NCBI RefSeq assembly: GCF_016907795.1
Contig: NZ_JAFBCR010000001.1
Span: 2,833,961-2,897,960 of the forward strand
Reading direction: 5' to 3'
From: Kocuria palustris
GTDB taxonomy: Bacteria > Actinomycetota > Actinomycetes > Actinomycetales > Micrococcaceae
DNA: 64,000 bases
Shown here one piece after another: positions 55,501 to 63,255 of the stretch. The notes beneath the pieces are model-generated. The model did not search any database. It was not told where the DNA came from and worked only from the letters and a program-made list of their open reading frames with translations. Within the stretch, counting starts at the first letter, position 1; each line of letters starts with the position of its first letter. A program made the translations under genes and the position numbers.

Positions 55501-56158
55501 GCGCCGGGACGCCGCTCAGGGCGCCCAGGGACGACGTGAGCGGCGATCGCGCACGGCGCGAGCCGAGTCGCAGGAGGCGGCCCAGGGTGCTTCCCAGGGC
55601 GAGCAGGCGGCAGCCGCTCAGCAGAAGCGTCGCAGCCGCACCGCGGCCGCTGCCCAGGCGGCGCCGGAGCCGGTCCAGGCCCCGGCCGCACCGACGGCCC
55701 CGGCCGCTCAGGGCACGGCGACGGTGCGCGATGCGGACGCGGAGCAGGCCGCCCCGGTGCGCCAGCGGGCGCGTCGCTCGCGTCGTGCGGCTGCTCCGGC
55801 GGGCACGCCCGAGGCCCCGCAGTCGGCTCCTGCGGCTCCGGCCGCCTCGGCGACCGTGACCGCAGGCAGCGCCTCGGTGGTCTCGACCTCCGAGGGAGCC
55901 TCGCAGGTGACGATCAACGGCGAGGTCATCGAGCTGCCGCAGGGCCAGAGCGCCGCCGAGGCGCTGGGCGCCGGGGGCTCGTCCGGCTCGCAGCTCGAGT
56001 CGCTGGCCAGCTCGCTGGGCGAGCGCGAGCCCGGTGCCGCCGGTCCGCGCCGTCGCCCGCGCCGCTCGCGCCGCGCCAGCGCCCCGGAGGCCGCACCCCA
56101 GGCGGGTCCGGCGCAGGATGGCGGGGACGCCTCGCAGGGTGAGCGCGGGCGCTCCTGA
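52544..56158 (+). CDS. rne: Ribonuclease E/G
   Basis: A 1204-aa endoribonuclease for mRNA decay and rRNA/tRNA maturation. The ~330-residue N-terminus is Gln/Glu/Ala-rich and disordered, then come a basic RRRRRR patch, an S1 domain (GILAEHFVSHTQQDSLIGSV through VDIGRGRNAVLYAGEVDW), the catalytic DNase-I-like region (MTVVDVNTGKF with D624, and IVVIDFIDM) and the zinc link CEACDGRG (C726, C729). A long, low-complexity Arg/Glu/Gln-rich C-terminus follows. This places the core between two disordered arms, as in actinobacterial RNase E. ATG at 52544 has AGGAG upstream. Confidence 0.95.
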   Translation: MASEQAQPGSDSSPEDSNVPAESPSTAPDAQSSQTEIDVTGTAQEAPTAAETASAETAPSTTAESEQDGVEQVEAGTETSQSEQAKPAQDEESQQEGERVETEGQAAEQANPAQTAFEALESAEHTQEQASTTILRTAPLGGSEQAQEAQSQQQPAQQEPPQQGKDEEAKDEQPTADPFAAFGAASATSLLFHAPAPEDVAAARERAEREREEARLREVQEEEQAEEAEYEDPEPGAGVTSRRRRRRRRGSEDLELIGGDDGDPEQTITRIRTARVVDGSAPTTVQSVKGSTRLEAKKQRRRESRQTGRRRQVITEAEFLARRESVERTMVVRQKNDRIQIGVLEDGILAEHFVSHTQQDSLIGSVYLGKVQNVLPSMEAAFVDIGRGRNAVLYAGEVDWDKASLNGAAKRIENALKPGDPVLVQATKDPVGHKGARLTSQISLPGRYLVFVPGGSMTGISRKLPDVERQRLKKILKDHLPEGAGVIVRTAAEGASEEELTNDINRLRTQWEQIQEKAAQGKTLAPELLYAEPDLTIKTVRDVFNEDFTAMHVQGQEAWDGIEAYVTYVAPDLLDRVHRWDGDEDLFAHYRVDDQIFKALERKVMLPSGGSLVIDRTEAMTVVDVNTGKFTGSGGNLEETVTKNNLEAAEEIVRQLRLRDIGGIVVIDFIDMVLEANRDLVLRRLVECLGRDRTKHQVAEVTSLGLVQMTRKRMGTGLLEVFSEDCEACDGRGVVVHDHPLKGRSSGSSDNRQGRNDRKRSRRLPGAQDEQGPRAEDPEQAKRAQATRSALAAIASASGHDTDSSASAGERTEAASASEPAGDQESQGQRPQESQDSRESGKRRRKRRGKRSRGRGQDGQAPQDQDDQDRSDQAQSDRQDSPQADPAQGQDTGAQAEQGRGESDGRSGQRRQRGERSSGRGGRGRSEAQSGTRSEDETRSLIEARIRAASGEAPEASAPREDAADQSAPEKETDGEATPREASEPKRRDAAQGAQGRRERRSRTARAESQEAAQGASQGEQAAAAQQKRRSRTAAAAQAAPEPVQAPAAPTAPAAQGTATVRDADAEQAAPVRQRARRSRRAAAPAGTPEAPQSAPAAPAASATVTAGSASVVSTSEGASQVTINGEVIELPQGQSAAEALGAGGSSGSQLESLASSLGEREPGAAGPRRRPRRSRRASAPEAAPQAGPAQDGGDASQGERGRS

Positions 56159-56210
56159 GCGCAGTCGGCGCCGGTGATCGGCCGGCGCCGATGGGACGAC
56201 CCGATCGCAT

Positions 56211-56245
56211 GACGGCCGTCTCCCCGAGAAGGGGAGGCGGCCGTC
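56211..56245 (+). terminator. Hairpin terminator after rne
   Basis: A 15-bp stem with one wobble pair (56211-56225 and 56231-56245) and GAGAA loop, 52 bases after the rne stop and before the TPP riboswitch. Confidence 0.7.
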
Positions 56246-56291
56246 GTCGTCTTCGCCCGGGCAGCCGGATCATGCGTAGACTGAGCAGGCA

Positions 56292-56370
56292 CGACACGGG
56301 GTGCCGCCCGAGCAGGCGGCTGAGAGCACACCCGTCGAACCTGAACTAGTTCGCACTAGCGGAGGGATTG
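56292..56370 (+). ncRNA. TPP riboswitch (THI element)
   Basis: The leader shows the conserved parts of the thiamine pyrophosphate aptamer in order: ACACGGGGTGC, GGCTGAGAGCACACCC, GAACCTGAAC and CACTAGCGGAGGGA. The last block contains the GGAGGGA that would also be the thiM ribosome site, which implies translational repression when TPP is bound. It controls thiM-thiE-thiD. Confidence 0.93.
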
Positions 56371-56375
56371 TCGCC

Positions 56376-57287
56376 ATGACGCACAGTCGCACCCTGAATC
56401 CATCGCACGACGCCTCCGGGCCGGTCTCGGCCCGGATGGCCCAGCTGCTCGAGCAGCTGCGCAGCACGCGCCCCCTGGTGCAGTGCCTGACCAACACGGT
56501 GGTCTCCAACTTCACCGCCAACGCCCTGCTGGCCCTCGGCGCCGCTCCGGCCATGACGGACATCCAGGGGGAGGCCGGGCCGTTCGCCGAGATCGCCGAC
56601 GGCATGCTGATCAATCTGGGCACTCCCGATCCCGAGCAGCGCGGCGCCATGCGCGAGGCCGCTGCCGCCCGGCAGGCCGGAGGCCGACCCTGGGTGCTGG
56701 ACCCGGTGGCGATCGGCTCGCTGCCGATCCGCACCGCCCTTGCCGCCGAGCTGCTGGAGTCCCGTCCCGCGGTGATCCGCGGCAACCCGTCGGAGGTCCT
56801 GGCTCTGACCGGAGGGGCCGGGGGCCGCGGCATCGACACGACGGATGCCCCGGAGGCCGCGGTGCAGGCCGCCCGGCAGCTCGTGTCGACCGGTTGCGCC
56901 GATGCCGTGGCCATCTCCGGGCCCGTCGATCTGATCGTCTCCGCATCGGGGACGCTGCGCGTGCCGCACGGTCACGAGCTGCTGACCCAGGTGGTGGGCG
57001 GAGGGTGCGCCCTGGGCTCCGTGATCGCGGCCTTCGCCGCCGTCGCGCAGGACCCCGCCGACGCCGCCGCGGCCGGGAGCCTGGTCTGGGGACTGGCGGC
57101 CGAGGACGCCGCCGATCGCTGCCAGGGCCCGGGGTCCTTCGCCGTGCATCTGCTCGACGCCCTGGCCGGGCTGCGCCCCGAGGACGTCGCCGAACGGTGC
57201 CGCGTCGAGGCGGAGGCGGCCGGGGCCCCGAGCGCCGCGGACGGTGCCGCCGCCGGGGCGGGCCAGGCAGAGGAGGCCGGGCGATGA
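56376..57287 (+). CDS. thiM: Hydroxyethylthiazole kinase
   Basis: A 303-aa enzyme that phosphorylates 4-methyl-5-(2-hydroxyethyl)thiazole for thiamine salvage. Seen: PLVQCLTNTVVSNFTANALLALGA, PWVLDPVAIGSLPIRT, VIRGNPSEVLALTG and the catalytic Cys segment VVGGGCALGSVIAAFAA. The ATG at 56376 lies just after the riboswitch. The C-terminus overlaps thiE by 4 bases. Confidence 0.95.
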   Translation: MTHSRTLNPSHDASGPVSARMAQLLEQLRSTRPLVQCLTNTVVSNFTANALLALGAAPAMTDIQGEAGPFAEIADGMLINLGTPDPEQRGAMREAAAARQAGGRPWVLDPVAIGSLPIRTALAAELLESRPAVIRGNPSEVLALTGGAGGRGIDTTDAPEAAVQAARQLVSTGCADAVAISGPVDLIVSASGTLRVPHGHELLTQVVGGGCALGSVIAAFAAVAQDPADAAAAGSLVWGLAAEDAADRCQGPGSFAVHLLDALAGLRPEDVAERCRVEAEAAGAPSAADGAAAGAGQAEEAGR

Positions 57288-57943
57288 GCCCCCGATTCGA
57301 CCCCGCCGCACTGTCGCTCTACCACGTCACCGACCCCCAGCTCAGCCGGCCTCGCAGCGTCCCCGAGGTCGCGCGGCTGGCTGTCGAGGGCGGGACGAGC
57401 ATGATCCAGGTCCGGGCCAAGGATGCCTCCGGACGCGAGCTGCTCGAGCTGCTCGAGGCCGTCGTGTCGGCCGTCGACGGCGCGGCCCCGGTGGTCGTGG
57501 ACGATCGCGTGGAGTGCCACCTGGCCGCACGCGCCCGGGGGATCGCCTGCGACGGCGTCCACATCGGCCAGTCGGATCTGCCTGCGGAGGACGCCCGTCG
57601 GCTGTGCGGCCCGGAGGCGATCATCGGCCTCTCCGCCGCCTCGGAGGCCGAGATCGCCGCCGCAGCGGCGCTGCCCCCGGCAACGGTGGACTATCTGGGC
57701 ATCGGCGCGGTGCGGGCCACCGCCACCAAGCCCAACGCCCCGCAGCCGCTGGGCATCGACGGCTTCGCCCGGGCCCGAGCCCTGAGTGCCCTCCCGGCCG
57801 TGGCCATCGGCGGGATCCGGCCGGAGGACGTCGCGGGGCTGATGGCCGCAGGTGCCGACGGCGTGGCCGTGGTCTCCGGGATCTGCGCGGCTGCCGATCC
57901 GCGCCTGGCGGCGCAGACCTACCGACGGGAGATCCAGCGATGA
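57284..57943 (+). CDS. thiE: Thiamine phosphate synthase
   Basis: A 219-aa TIM-barrel enzyme that couples HMP-PP and thiazole phosphate. Seen: MIQVRAKDASGRELLELL, VVDDRVECHLAARARG, DGVHIGQSDLP, YLGIGAVRATATKPNAPQPL, and VAIGGIRPEDVAGLMAAGAD. Overlaps thiM and thiD by ATGA on both sides. Confidence 0.95.
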   Translation: MSPRFDPAALSLYHVTDPQLSRPRSVPEVARLAVEGGTSMIQVRAKDASGRELLELLEAVVSAVDGAAPVVVDDRVECHLAARARGIACDGVHIGQSDLPAEDARRLCGPEAIIGLSAASEAEIAAAAALPPATVDYLGIGAVRATATKPNAPQPLGIDGFARARALSALPAVAIGGIRPEDVAGLMAAGADGVAVVSGICAAADPRLAAQTYRREIQR

Positions 57944-58791
57944 GCACCATCAGCCCGCGCGCCGTCCCGCGCGTCCTGTCGATCGCCGGAACCGATCCCA
58001 CCGGCGGAGCCGGAGTGCACGCGGATCTGAAGACCATCAGCGTCCTGGGCGGCTACGGCATGGGCGCGATCACCGCTGTCGTCTCCCAGAACACCTGCGG
58101 AGTGCGCTCGATCCACACACCGCCGCCGGAGGTGCTGAGGGATCAGCTGCTGGCCGTCTCCGACGACGTCGTCGTGGGTGCCGTGAAGATCGGCATGCTG
58201 GGCAGCGCCGGTGCCGTCGAGGTCGTGGGGCAGTGGCTGCAGGAGCAGAAGCCGCCGCTGTGCGTCATCGATCCCGTCATGGTCGCCACAGCCGGTGGGA
58301 CCCTGCTGGAGTCCGAGGCGCTCGGCGCCGTCCTGGAGCTGCTGGGCTCCGCCGACCTGGTGACGCCGAATCTCACGGAGCTCGCCTCCCTGCTGGACCG
58401 GGCGCCGGCGCAGGAGTGGTCCGAGGCCCTTGAGCAGGGACGGCGGCTGGCCGATCGGCTGGGCGTGCTCGTGCTCGTCAAGGGCGGGCACCTGCCGGGG
58501 GAGCGCACCCCTGATGCGCTGGTCGGGCCAGGGCAGGAGGAGCCGGTGGCGCAGTGGGACGCAGCGCGGATCGACACGAGCTGCACCCACGGCACGGGCT
58601 GCTCCCTCTCGAGCGCGATCGCCGTGCTGGCGGCGCGCTCGGGGCGTCTCCCGGAGTCCGTGGAGGCGGCGCGGGGCTGGCTGCGCGGAGCGCTCGAGCA
58701 TGCCGAGGAGCTCGAGGTGGGGCGGGGCAGCGGTCCGGTGCACCACGGGCACCACCTGGCACCGGCCCTGCGCGGGATGCTCGGGGGGTGA
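57940..58791 (+). CDS. thiD: Hydroxymethylpyrimidine/phosphomethylpyrimidine kinase
   Basis: A 283-aa ribokinase-family enzyme that makes HMP-PP. Seen: LSIAGTDPTGGAGVHADLKTI, AITAVVSQNTCGV, KIGMLGS, VIDPVMVATAGG, LVTPNLTELASLL and the catalytic DTSCTHGTGCSLSSAIA. Third gene of the TPP-regulated operon. thiC is not in this window, so salvage rather than full synthesis is shown here. Confidence 0.95.
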   Translation: MSTISPRAVPRVLSIAGTDPTGGAGVHADLKTISVLGGYGMGAITAVVSQNTCGVRSIHTPPPEVLRDQLLAVSDDVVVGAVKIGMLGSAGAVEVVGQWLQEQKPPLCVIDPVMVATAGGTLLESEALGAVLELLGSADLVTPNLTELASLLDRAPAQEWSEALEQGRRLADRLGVLVLVKGGHLPGERTPDALVGPGQEEPVAQWDAARIDTSCTHGTGCSLSSAIAVLAARSGRLPESVEAARGWLRGALEHAEELEVGRGSGPVHHGHHLAPALRGMLGG

Positions 58792-58823
58792 TCCGGATGA
58801 CGACTCGCGCGGGGGCGATGTCC

Positions 58824-58853
58824 TTGTCCGCAGCGGTGACGATGGAGTAATCT
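58824..58853 (+). promoter_or_regulatory. Candidate rplU-rpmA promoter
   Basis: TTGTCC (58824-58829) and TAATCT (58848-58853) with an 18-bp spacer resemble sigma-70-type boxes. It lies ~230 bases before rplU, within the 291-bp gap after thiD, giving a long untranslated leader. No other gene is evident in the gap. Confidence 0.5.
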
Positions 58854-59082
58854 GCTTGCTCAGTGCCATGCCGCATGACCCCTCGCGACACCGTCCATGT
58901 CATAAGTGCGGGACTTCGGAAGGCACACTTGGGTGCAGCTCCTGACCGCTGAGAAGCCGCGTCGGCCGTACTGTCTCCATCCCACTGGCAGGCCGACGCC
59001 ACGGTGATCTCGGCGTCGTCAGTCAGGCAGGAGCGTCTGCGCCCCCAGACAGTGATTTCTACTCGAGAGAAGTGAGTTCCCC

Positions 59083-59394
59083 GTGGTTTACGCGATTGTC
59101 CGCGCAGGCGGCCGCCAGGAGAAGGTTGCCGTCGGCGACCTCGTGACCCTCGACCGTGTCGCCGGTGAGACCGGCAGCACCCTCGAGCTCCCCGCACTCC
59201 TGCTCGTCGACGGCGACAAGGTGACCTCCGAGGCCGAGAAGCTCTCGGGCGTCAAGGTCACGGCCGAGGTCGTCGAGAACCTCCGCGGCCCCAAGATCCG
59301 CATCATGAAGTACAAGAACAAGACCGGCTACAAGAAGCGCCAGGGTCACCGTTCTGAGCTGACCACCGTGAAGGTCACCGACATCAAGGCCTGA
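59083..59394 (+). CDS. rplU: Ribosomal protein L21
   Basis: A 103-aa 50S ribosomal subunit protein: [20 protein letters not shown] at the N-terminus, then [20 protein letters not shown] in the RNA-binding tail. GTG start. The standard rplU-rpmA-obgE order follows. Confidence 0.97.
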   Translation: MVYAIVRAGGRQEKVAVGDLVTLDRVAGETGSTLELPALLLVDGDKVTSEAEKLSGVKVTAEVVENLRGPKIRIMKYKNKTGYKKRQGHRSELTTVKVTDIKA

Positions 59395-59482
59395 CCCACC
59401 CGGTCACCCTCTCCACACTCCATGGGTCCGCCCGAGCCTCCGCGGCTCGAACCGGACCGACTAGCGAAAGCAGGCAGCAGCC

Positions 59483-59740
59483 ATGGCACATAAGAAGGGC
59501 GCAAGCTCCACCCGCAACGGCCGCGACTCCAACGCCCAGTACCTGGGCGTCAAGCGCTTCGGCGGCGAGTCCGTCAACGCCGGCTCGATCATCGTGCGTC
59601 AGCGCGGCACCCACTTCCACCCCGGTGAGAACGTGGGCCGCGGCAAGGACGACACCCTGTTCGCCCTGGCCACCGGCCAGGTGGCCTTCGGGACCAAGCG
59701 CGGCCGCAAGGTCGTCAACGTCCTCGCAGCGGCTGAGTGA
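59483..59740 (+). CDS. rpmA: Ribosomal protein L27
   Basis: An 85-aa 50S ribosomal protein near the peptidyl-transferase centre: [20 protein letters not shown], then [20 protein letters not shown]. It has no N-terminal processed extension of the firmicute type. It lies 88 bases after rplU. Confidence 0.97.
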   Translation: MAHKKGASSTRNGRDSNAQYLGVKRFGGESVNAGSIIVRQRGTHFHPGENVGRGKDDTLFALATGQVAFGTKRGRKVVNVLAAAE

Positions 59741-59744
59741 CCCG

Positions 59745-59786
59745 GCGACCGCTGCAGCGACCCTGAGGGGGCGCTGCAGCGGTCGC
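59745..59786 (+). terminator. Hairpin after rpmA
   Basis: A perfect 15-bp stem (59745-59759 and 59772-59786) with a 12-nt loop begins 4 bases after the rpmA stop. It may terminate or attenuate transcription before obgE. Confidence 0.7.
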
Positions 59787-59966
59787 TCGACGCGGGATCA
59801 TCCGCGTCACGCTCACCATGAGGAGTCAGAGGGTGGGTGCCACGTGCGCCCGCCCTCTCTTCCGTTTCAGGACCCCGCCGGCTGAACGCCTGGCGGAACG
59901 CACATCTCGGCGCCCTCAGGCGCCGATCAGCTGCCGGCGCGGGACGCCCGGCAAGGAAGGGAGACC

Positions 59967-61571
59967 ATGGCCGAGTTCGTCGACCGAGTGGTCCTCCACG
60001 CAGCGGGCGGCAACGGCGGCCACGGCTGCGTGTCCGTCCGACGCGAGAAGTTCAAGCCGCTGGGCGGACCGGACGGCGGCCACGGAGGCGACGGCGGCTC
60101 CGTGATCCTGCGGGTCGACGGCCAGTCCACCACGCTGCTGCCGTATCACCGCTCCCCGCACCGCTCGGCGCCCAACGGCGGCCCGGGCATGGGCGATGAC
60201 CGCAACGGGTTCAAGGGCGAGGACCTGATCCTCTCGGTCCCGGACGGCACTGTCGTGAAGGACCGCGACGGTGAGGTCCTGGCGGATCTGGTCGGCGTCG
60301 GCTCCGAGTTCGTGGCCGCCGCCGGCGGTCAGGGCGGGCTCGGCAACGCGGCCCTGGCCTCTCCCAAGCGCAAGGCCCCCGGCTTCGCGCTGCTGGGCCT
60401 TCCCGGCGACGCCCGGGACATCGTGCTCGAGGTCAAGTCCCTGGCGGACATCGCGCTGGTGGGCTACCCGTCGGCCGGGAAGTCCTCGCTGATCGCGGCC
60501 ATGTCCAAGGCGCGGCCCAAGATCGCCGACTACCCGTTCACGACCCTGGTCCCCAACCTGGGCGTGGTCGAGGCCGGGCAGTACCGCTACACCGTCGCCG
60601 ACGTCCCCGGCCTGATCCCCGGCGCGTCCGAGGGCAAGGGCCTGGGCCTCGAGTTCCTGCGCCACGTGGAGCGCTGCGCCGCCCTGGTGCACGTCATCGA
60701 CTGCGCCACCCTCGAACCCCACCGCGACCCGATCTCCGATCTGGAGGCGCTCGAGGCCGAGCTGGCCGCCTACGCGATCGACGGCAAGCTCGACGGCGGC
60801 CGCTCCATCCCGCTGCTGGAGCGCCCCCGCCTGGTGGTGCTCAACAAGATCGATGTCCCCGATGCCCGCGAGCTGGCCGAATTCGTGCGCCCGGACCTGG
60901 AGGAGCGCGGCTACCGCGTCTTCGAGGTCTCCACGGCCTCGCACGAGGGGATGAGCCTGCTGGGCTACGCCATGGGCGAGCTCGTCGAGCAGGGCCGCGA
61001 GGCCGAGGCTCCGGATGAGACCGCACCGGCCGTGCTGCGGCCCGAGCCGCTGCGCACCCGTCGCGGCGGGAAGGTCGGGGTCCCCGACTTCACGATCACG
61101 CGCGAGGAGCGCGGCCTCGAGCCGCTGTGGCATGTGCGCGGCGAGAAGCCCGAGAAGTGGGTCCTGCAGACCGACTTCAACAACGAGGAGGCGGTGGGCT
61201 ACCTGGCCGACCGCTTCGCCAAGCTCGGCATCGAGGACGAGCTGTTCCGCCAGAAGGCCCGACCCGGCGACGCCGTGCTGATCGGTCCCGAGGAGGACGG
61301 CGTGGTCTTCGACTGGGAGCCCACCATGGTCGGCGGCGCCGAGCTGCTCGCGGCACCGCGCGGCACGGATCCGCGACTGCAGGACACCACGAGCCGTCCC
61401 ACGCGCGAGCAGAAGCGCCGGGAGTTCTACGATCGGATGGACGCCAAGACCGCCGCGCGCGACGAGCTCGAATCGGAGCGCCTGGCCGGCGTGTGGACCG
61501 AATCCGTCGACGAGAAGCGCCGAGCCCGTCAGCAGGGCGGCAGCCAGGGCCAGGACACCACCGAGGACTGA
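59967..61571 (+). CDS. obgE: GTPase Obg/CgtA
   Basis: A 534-aa ribosome-assembly and stress GTPase. Seen: a glycine-rich Obg domain ([32 protein letters not shown]), a G domain with G1 [33 protein letters not shown] and NKID, and the actinobacterial C-terminal OCT domain ([20 protein letters not shown]) plus a charged tail. Longer than the E. coli protein because of the OCT and tail. AAGGAAGGGA before the ATG. Confidence 0.96.
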   Translation: MAEFVDRVVLHAAGGNGGHGCVSVRREKFKPLGGPDGGHGGDGGSVILRVDGQSTTLLPYHRSPHRSAPNGGPGMGDDRNGFKGEDLILSVPDGTVVKDRDGEVLADLVGVGSEFVAAAGGQGGLGNAALASPKRKAPGFALLGLPGDARDIVLEVKSLADIALVGYPSAGKSSLIAAMSKARPKIADYPFTTLVPNLGVVEAGQYRYTVADVPGLIPGASEGKGLGLEFLRHVERCAALVHVIDCATLEPHRDPISDLEALEAELAAYAIDGKLDGGRSIPLLERPRLVVLNKIDVPDARELAEFVRPDLEERGYRVFEVSTASHEGMSLLGYAMGELVEQGREAEAPDETAPAVLRPEPLRTRRGGKVGVPDFTITREERGLEPLWHVRGEKPEKWVLQTDFNNEEAVGYLADRFAKLGIEDELFRQKARPGDAVLIGPEEDGVVFDWEPTMVGGAELLAAPRGTDPRLQDTTSRPTREQKRREFYDRMDAKTAARDELESERLAGVWTESVDEKRRARQQGGSQGQDTTED

Positions 61572-61682
61572 GCCCGGCCCTGCCGCAGCGCGGCACGACA
61601 GCAGCACCCTAGCGACACGCACGATCCCCCTGACCTCTTCAGACCTGCCCCGCAGCGGGGCACAGGAAGGACACGGACAAGC

Positions 61683-63134
61683 ATGGCGAAGGTCTTGCAC
61701 AAGAACGACATCGACCGCATGGGCGGGGAGGCGGAGAAGTCCGTCGAGCAGATCAGCTCCGAGAACCGGGGGAAGAACCGGGTCTCGCCGATCACGAGCC
61801 CGTCGCAGATCCCCAGGGCCCAGCGGATCGTCGTGAAGGTCGGCTCGTCGTCGCTGACCAGCATCCAGAACTCGATCGACGAGGCCGCGATCCAGCGCAT
61901 CGTCGCCGCGCTGGGCCAGCAGAAGAAGCGCGGCAAGGAGATCGTCTATGTCTCCTCCGGCGCGATCTCGGCCGGTCTGTCGCCGCTGGGCTTCGACAAG
62001 CGCCCCAAGGAGCTGGCCGCCCAGCAGGCCGCCGCCTCCGTGGGCCAGGGCCTGCTGATCGGCCGGTACATCGACTCGCTGGCCCGCTACGACGTCCAGG
62101 TGGGCCAGGTCCTGGTCACCGCCGAGGACCTCATGAAGCGGCATCACTACCAGAACACGCACCGCCAGATCGAGCGGCTTCTGGACCTGGGCGTGCTGCC
62201 GATCATCAACGAGAACGACGCCGTGGCCACCCAGGAGATCAAGTTCGGCGACAACGACCGCATCGCGGCGCTGACCGCGAACCTGGTCAAGGCCGACGTC
62301 CTGCTGCTGCTCTCGGACGTGGACGCGCTCTACACCAAGCACCCGGATGAGGGCGGTGAGCGCATCCCGGTCGTCGAGGATCCGCTCAAGGACCTCGAGG
62401 GCGTCGAGATCGGCACCGTGGGCCGGGCCGGCGTGGGCTCCGGCGGCATGGTGACCAAGGTCCAGGCCGCCCGCATCGCCGCGGCCGGCGGCGTGCCCGC
62501 GCTGGTGACCTCCACCGCGAACATCGAGCGCGCCCTGGCCGGCGAGGACGTCGGCACCTGGTTCCTGCCCACCGGCGGGCGACGCAACACCCGCCTGCTG
62601 TGGCTGGCGCACCTGGCCGACATCAAGGGCTCGCTCGTGCTCGACGACGGCGCCGTCAAGGCCATCGGCAAGCGCAAGTCGCTGCTGCCGGCCGGCGTGA
62701 CCGAGGTCCGCGGCCGCTTCGCGGCAGGCGAGCCGGTCTCGCTGGTCAACGCCGAGGGCGAGGAGGTCGCCCACGGGCTGTCCAACTACGACTCCGAGGA
62801 CATCCCGGACATGCTGGGCCGCACGACCCGGGAGATCGGGGAGGACCTGGGCTCGCGCTTCGAGCGCGAGCTGGTCCACGTGGACAACCTCGTGACCATC
62901 CGCCCGCGCTCGGCCAAGACCAAGGTGCGCCGCCGCGCCAGGACCCAGTCCATGCCCAAGGTGAAGGCCAAGGACGGCGCAGGCGCGAAGTCCAAGGCCA
63001 AGACCAAGGACAAGGACAAGGCCGAGGGGAAGTCCAAGGCGAAGGCCAAGGACGGCGCCGCCGCGAGGTCCGCCTCCCGCGAGCGCAGCACCTCCGACGC
63101 CGCGGACAAGCCCCGCAAGCGCAGGAGCGAGTGA
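61683..63134 (+). CDS. proB: Glutamate 5-kinase with PUA domain and Lys-rich tail
   Basis: First enzyme of proline synthesis. The kinase core starts near residue 46 (QRIVVKVGSSSLT), with VYVSSGAISAGLSPLGF, INENDAVATQEIKFGDNDRI, LLLLSDVDALYT and VGSGGMVTKVQAARIAAAGG; the PUA domain (about 290-380) contains KGSLVLDDGAVKAI. Two additions are unusual: a 45-residue N-terminal extension and a ~75-residue Lys/Ala/Asp-rich tail (KAKDGAGAKSKAKTKDKDKA), giving 483 aa against the usual ~370. ATG at 61683 with AGGAAGGA upstream. Confidence 0.94.
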   Translation: MAKVLHKNDIDRMGGEAEKSVEQISSENRGKNRVSPITSPSQIPRAQRIVVKVGSSSLTSIQNSIDEAAIQRIVAALGQQKKRGKEIVYVSSGAISAGLSPLGFDKRPKELAAQQAAASVGQGLLIGRYIDSLARYDVQVGQVLVTAEDLMKRHHYQNTHRQIERLLDLGVLPIINENDAVATQEIKFGDNDRIAALTANLVKADVLLLLSDVDALYTKHPDEGGERIPVVEDPLKDLEGVEIGTVGRAGVGSGGMVTKVQAARIAAAGGVPALVTSTANIERALAGEDVGTWFLPTGGRRNTRLLWLAHLADIKGSLVLDDGAVKAIGKRKSLLPAGVTEVRGRFAAGEPVSLVNAEGEEVAHGLSNYDSEDIPDMLGRTTREIGEDLGSRFERELVHVDNLVTIRPRSAKTKVRRRARTQSMPKVKAKDGAGAKSKAKTKDKDKAEGKSKAKAKDGAAARSASRERSTSDAADKPRKRRSE

Positions 63135-63146
63135 TCCGGCGGCCTG

Positions 63147-63172
63147 GCCCGGCGCGGAACAATGCGCCGGGC
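63147..63172 (+). terminator. Small hairpin between proB and proA
   Basis: A 9-bp GC-only stem (63147-63155 and 63164-63172) with an 8-nt loop. It could attenuate proA, but proB and proA are normally co-transcribed, so its role is doubtful. Confidence 0.35.
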
Positions 63173-63255
63173 GGGTTCGCTGTGCTGAGCAGGAAGACCA
63201 CCGGAGCAGGATGATTCACGACCCCGCCGCGACGGCGGAGGAGGAGCACACCCTG

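Noticed and set aside
59916..62879. 987-codon minus-strand open frame opposite obgE and proB
   Set aside because: Same cause: high third-position GC removes stops. The His/Gln/Leu-rich composition is typical of antisense frames.
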